A stretch of DNA of 64,000 bases from Rotaria sordida (taxonomy: Eukaryota; Rotifera; Eurotatoria; Philodinida; Philodinidae), in assembly GCA_905250125.1 (NCBI GenBank), contig CAJNOL010000560.1:1-64000 (forward strand), in the 5' to 3' direction. This document shows, piece by piece, positions 61,595 to 64,000 of the stretch. Made by a program: the position numbers and the translations under genes. How positions within the stretch are numbered: the first letter of the stretch is position 1; every line of letters starts with the position of its first letter. The notes under the pieces are model-generated. The model was not told the DNA's origin and ran no database searches. It saw nothing but the letters and a program-made list of their open reading frames with translations.

Positions 61595-64000
61595 ATGCTC
61601 ACATCACATCTCTATTGGTTTCTTTATCGTCGTCGACATAAATTCTTAATTTTTCTTATTATTATATTTTGTATATTATTTTTCTTCTATGGAAATGATT
61701 ATAAAGTATCATCCGAAACTAAAAAACCATTAGATCAACCAAAAATAATTTCTAATAAAAGAAAAATACGTATTAATCGAGAAACATATTCAACACCAGA
61801 ACCATGTCAAGGTTGTCCAGGTGAAAATGGACAAGGTGTACAATTAACAGTAATTAAAAAAAAAAAGAATTTTTTTTAAAATTTTATTTATATTGTTTTT
61901 TTTTTTTTTTCTAGGCTGAAGAATCGAAAAATTTAGATGTTGTGATGAAAAAAGAATTTTTTAATTTACGTGCAAGTGATAAAATTTCATTATGGAGATC
62001 ATTACCAGATACTCGTGATCAATTGTATGTAAAATTCTTTTAACTATAATGATGTTAAGAACTATTCATTTATTTTTCGATCATGTGAAAATAACTACGT
62101 AATCTTTCCAGTAAACAATTTAAAATCTGTTACACTTTAAAAAAGACGATTTTTTCTTCTTATACAGAGAGTACATGGAAAATTAATTTGTAGAAAAATA
62201 TCCTACAACCATTCCGACTGAAATTTCTATAAAAGATATGTTCGAGAAAAAAATTAATTAATCAAAGTTTCCGTGGTTTTTTTTTCTGGAGAACTCTAAT
62301 TTTCCATAGGACCACATCGGGTCCGTTTATAACCCTCTTCCAATTTTGTTCGATCGGGATGAAAATGTTTTTGTTTGGAGACACCTTAGACCAAATCTCA
62401 GATATGATTTTAAACTTTTTTTTCTTACGAGAGTAACACATAAAGGCTTGGATTCGAAAGTGAAGTATTGGCATTTCGGACTTTCGGGAACAAACGTTAA
62501 AAACATAAACAGTTGATTTCAATTCTGAAGAATACTTCTAAGTATTTCCAGTAAAACTTTCAGCTTGATCGGACTGATAATCTTCATTTGAGTCCATGGG
62601 TACGACTCATAGTGTAGATAAAAATTCTGAACGAGTTCCTACCATTACACTTTCTTCTCGATTTATGATTATTCTTCCTGAACATTCAGTCTATTGCAGG
62701 ATATCATAACAAGGAATTTCAATCTGAAATTCTCTCCAACAATAACTCATATGATCCTTATGATATCCGAAAAGTTTCAGCTCAAACGAATGATTTCTTC
62801 TTACGATATTGTATGCCTAAAAACTGCACTATTTTTATAGCTCTCGTATGAAAGTACCGGTTTCTTTTTTGCAAATGTGTTATCTCAGAAGGGAAACATA
62901 TGTTTGAACTGCAATTTTCAGGATATCATAAAAACCATAGAACACATGCCTAGATGTTCTATCTATAGTAAAAGTTATAGGCGGATCAGTTATACCATTT
63001 TCGAGAACTAGGCATACTTAAAAAAAGAGAGTCGGTGAGTTGTTTTTATATGATCGAGAAAAAGTCAAATAAATATTTTATCTCAAAATTTGTACAACAA
63101 ATATTTTTATTTTATATAGATGTAAATCTACTGAATATCCAAAAGATTTACCAACAGCATCAGTTGTAATAGTATTTAAAAATGAACGTTGGTCACCAGT
63201 TCTTCGAACAGTTTATTCTGTACTTAATCGATCACCAAAACATTTACTTAACGAAGTTATTTTAGTTGATGATCAATCAGATATTGGTAAAATTGATTTT
63301 TTGATAAAAATAAATTCTTTTCATTTTTTGTTTTTGTCTTAATTATTTAGAGGAAATGGGTCAACGTTTAGATGATTATTGTGAAGAACATTTTGGTGAT
63401 TTAGTACGTATTTTACGTGCACCAACAAGACTTGGATTAATTAAAGCAAAAAATTATGGTGCAAAAAATGGTGAGTTTTTGTTTTTAACAAAAGAAAAAA
63501 AAAAGAAAATTCCTTGTTTATCTTTTCTAGCTACTGGAGATGTTGTTGTGTTTCTTGATGCACATTGTGAAGCAAATGCTGGATGGTAAATAGATAAGAT
63601 TAAAATAAAAATTTATTTAAACAAAAAAATAAAAACTATAGGCTTGAACCAATAGTTTATCGTATTCAACAAAAACGAACAGCTATACTTTGTCCTATAA
63701 TTGATGCAATAAATAGTTATGCTTTATCATATCATGGGGGTTTCTCTAATATTGTTGGAATATTTACATGGTCACTTCATTTTTCTTGGTCTCATATGTT
63801 TTCTCGTATTTACAATACACGAAAATCATCAGTTGATCCTTTCCCGTAGTTTATGTTTTTTTTTCTATTTGCTTCTGTTTTTTTTTGAATGGTGATTGGG
63901 ATATATATTTTTTTCTGTTGTTGTTTTTATAGGTTAGAACCGCTTTTGCTTCGAATTAAAGAAAAACGTTCAGCTATTTTATGTCCGGGTATAGATATGA
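61595..64000 (+). CDS. Polypeptide N-acetylgalactosaminyltransferase (GALNT), 5' part
   Basis: Partial, cut by the window end. Exons: 61595-61849, 61915-62024, 63120-63286, 63351-63470, 63531-63585, then two alternative-looking exons 63642-63845 and 63933 to beyond 64000. It is a type II Golgi protein that starts mucin-type O-glycosylation by moving GalNAc from UDP-GalNAc to Ser/Thr. A basic cytosolic tail (YRRRHK) precedes one transmembrane helix ([16 protein letters not shown]), then a stem. The catalytic GT27 domain shows [54 protein letters not shown] and the metal-binding DxH in [14 protein letters not shown]. The next segment, [20 protein letters not shown], begins the following part of the catalytic domain and is present twice. 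Intron 2 (62025-63119) is long. Which paralogue this is cannot be told from the visible part. Confidence 0.93.
62025..63119 (+). other. Long intron 2 of the GALNT gene
   Basis: 1095 nt, against 49-87 nt for the other introns of this gene. The 62.2-63.0 kb part is less AT-rich and encodes nothing recognisable (the longest frame, 62262-62522 minus, has no motif); it is probably an inserted decayed repeat. Confidence 0.6.
63642..63845 (+). CDS. GALNT duplicated exon, copy A
   Basis: 204 nt, entering in phase 2 (completing the Trp codon of AGW) and leaving in phase 2. It encodes [20 protein letters not shown], then [23 protein letters not shown] and SSVDPFP, the part of GT27 enzymes that follows the DxH motif. 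Being a multiple of three, it can be skipped without a frameshift. Confidence 0.85.
63933..64000 (+). CDS. GALNT duplicated exon, copy B (cut by window end)
   Basis: Starts after TTTTTATAG with the same phase as copy A and encodes [20 protein letters not shown] followed by DM, aligned residue for residue with the start of copy A (LEP--RI--KR-AILCP-ID conserved). An 87 nt intron separates the two copies. Confidence 0.85.

Overview
This 64 kb window is eukaryotic nuclear DNA from a small animal. It is very AT-rich and full of homopolymer runs. The genes have many short introns (mostly 50-90 nt, GT...AG) and encode clearly metazoan proteins: calcineurin A, ERdj4/DNAJB9, a Na+/Ca2+ exchanger, a G-protein gamma subunit, SS18 and a polypeptide GalNAc-transferase. 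Compact AT-rich genes, tiny introns, many small inverted-repeat elements and possible spliced-leader acceptor sites next to start codons would fit a rotifer (bdelloid-like). The taxon is my inference and is not proven by the sequence.

Layout. 1-14.7 kb: no recognisable gene, but a run of foldback (palindromic) elements, several with TA target-site duplications, plus a degenerate tandem array with a ~92 bp unit. 14.7-18.3 kb: a complete 14-exon calcineurin catalytic subunit (+). 19.9-20.4 kb: a small two-exon orphan gene (+). 22.8-23.6 kb: ERdj4-like J protein (-) with a histidine-rich tetrapeptide repeat. 24.0-26.9 kb: a nest of Tc1/mariner-type debris, with a palindromic element, a decayed transposase C-terminal half (+) and a transposase N-terminal half in opposite orientation. 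27.3-27.6 kb: an intronless orphan gene (+). 29.2-30.4 kb: a 962 bp foldback element flanked by TAA, then a 33 bp minisatellite. 30.4-40.2 kb: a gene-poor AT-rich desert. 40.2-44.5 kb: a 10-exon NCX-type Na+/Ca2+ exchanger (+). 44.7-46.2 kb: two more foldback elements. 47.5-48.2 kb: G-gamma (-). 52.0-54.9 kb: SS18-like BAF subunit (-), 7 exons. 57.9-59.0 kb: an alpha/beta-hydrolase-fold protein (+) without a recognisable nucleophile serine. 60.9-61.5 kb: an orphan gene (+). 61.6 kb to the window end: the 5' part of a GALNT-type glycosyltransferase (+) with a tandemly duplicated catalytic-domain exon.

Functional links are loose. Calcineurin A, the NCX exchanger and G-gamma all belong to calcium and receptor signalling, but they are far apart and there is no evidence of co-regulation. 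The most interesting points are: (i) the duplicated, frame-equivalent GALNT exons, which look mutually exclusive; (ii) splice-acceptor-like TTTCAG directly abutting start ATGs in the 58-62 kb cluster, with only 135 bp between two genes, suggesting spliced-leader trans-splicing and perhaps a polycistronic unit; (iii) an apparent pseudo-hydrolase; (iv) a family of foldback elements sharing a subterminal motif. Exon boundaries were read by eye from GT/AG sites and homology. Summed coding lengths of all complete spliced genes are multiples of three.
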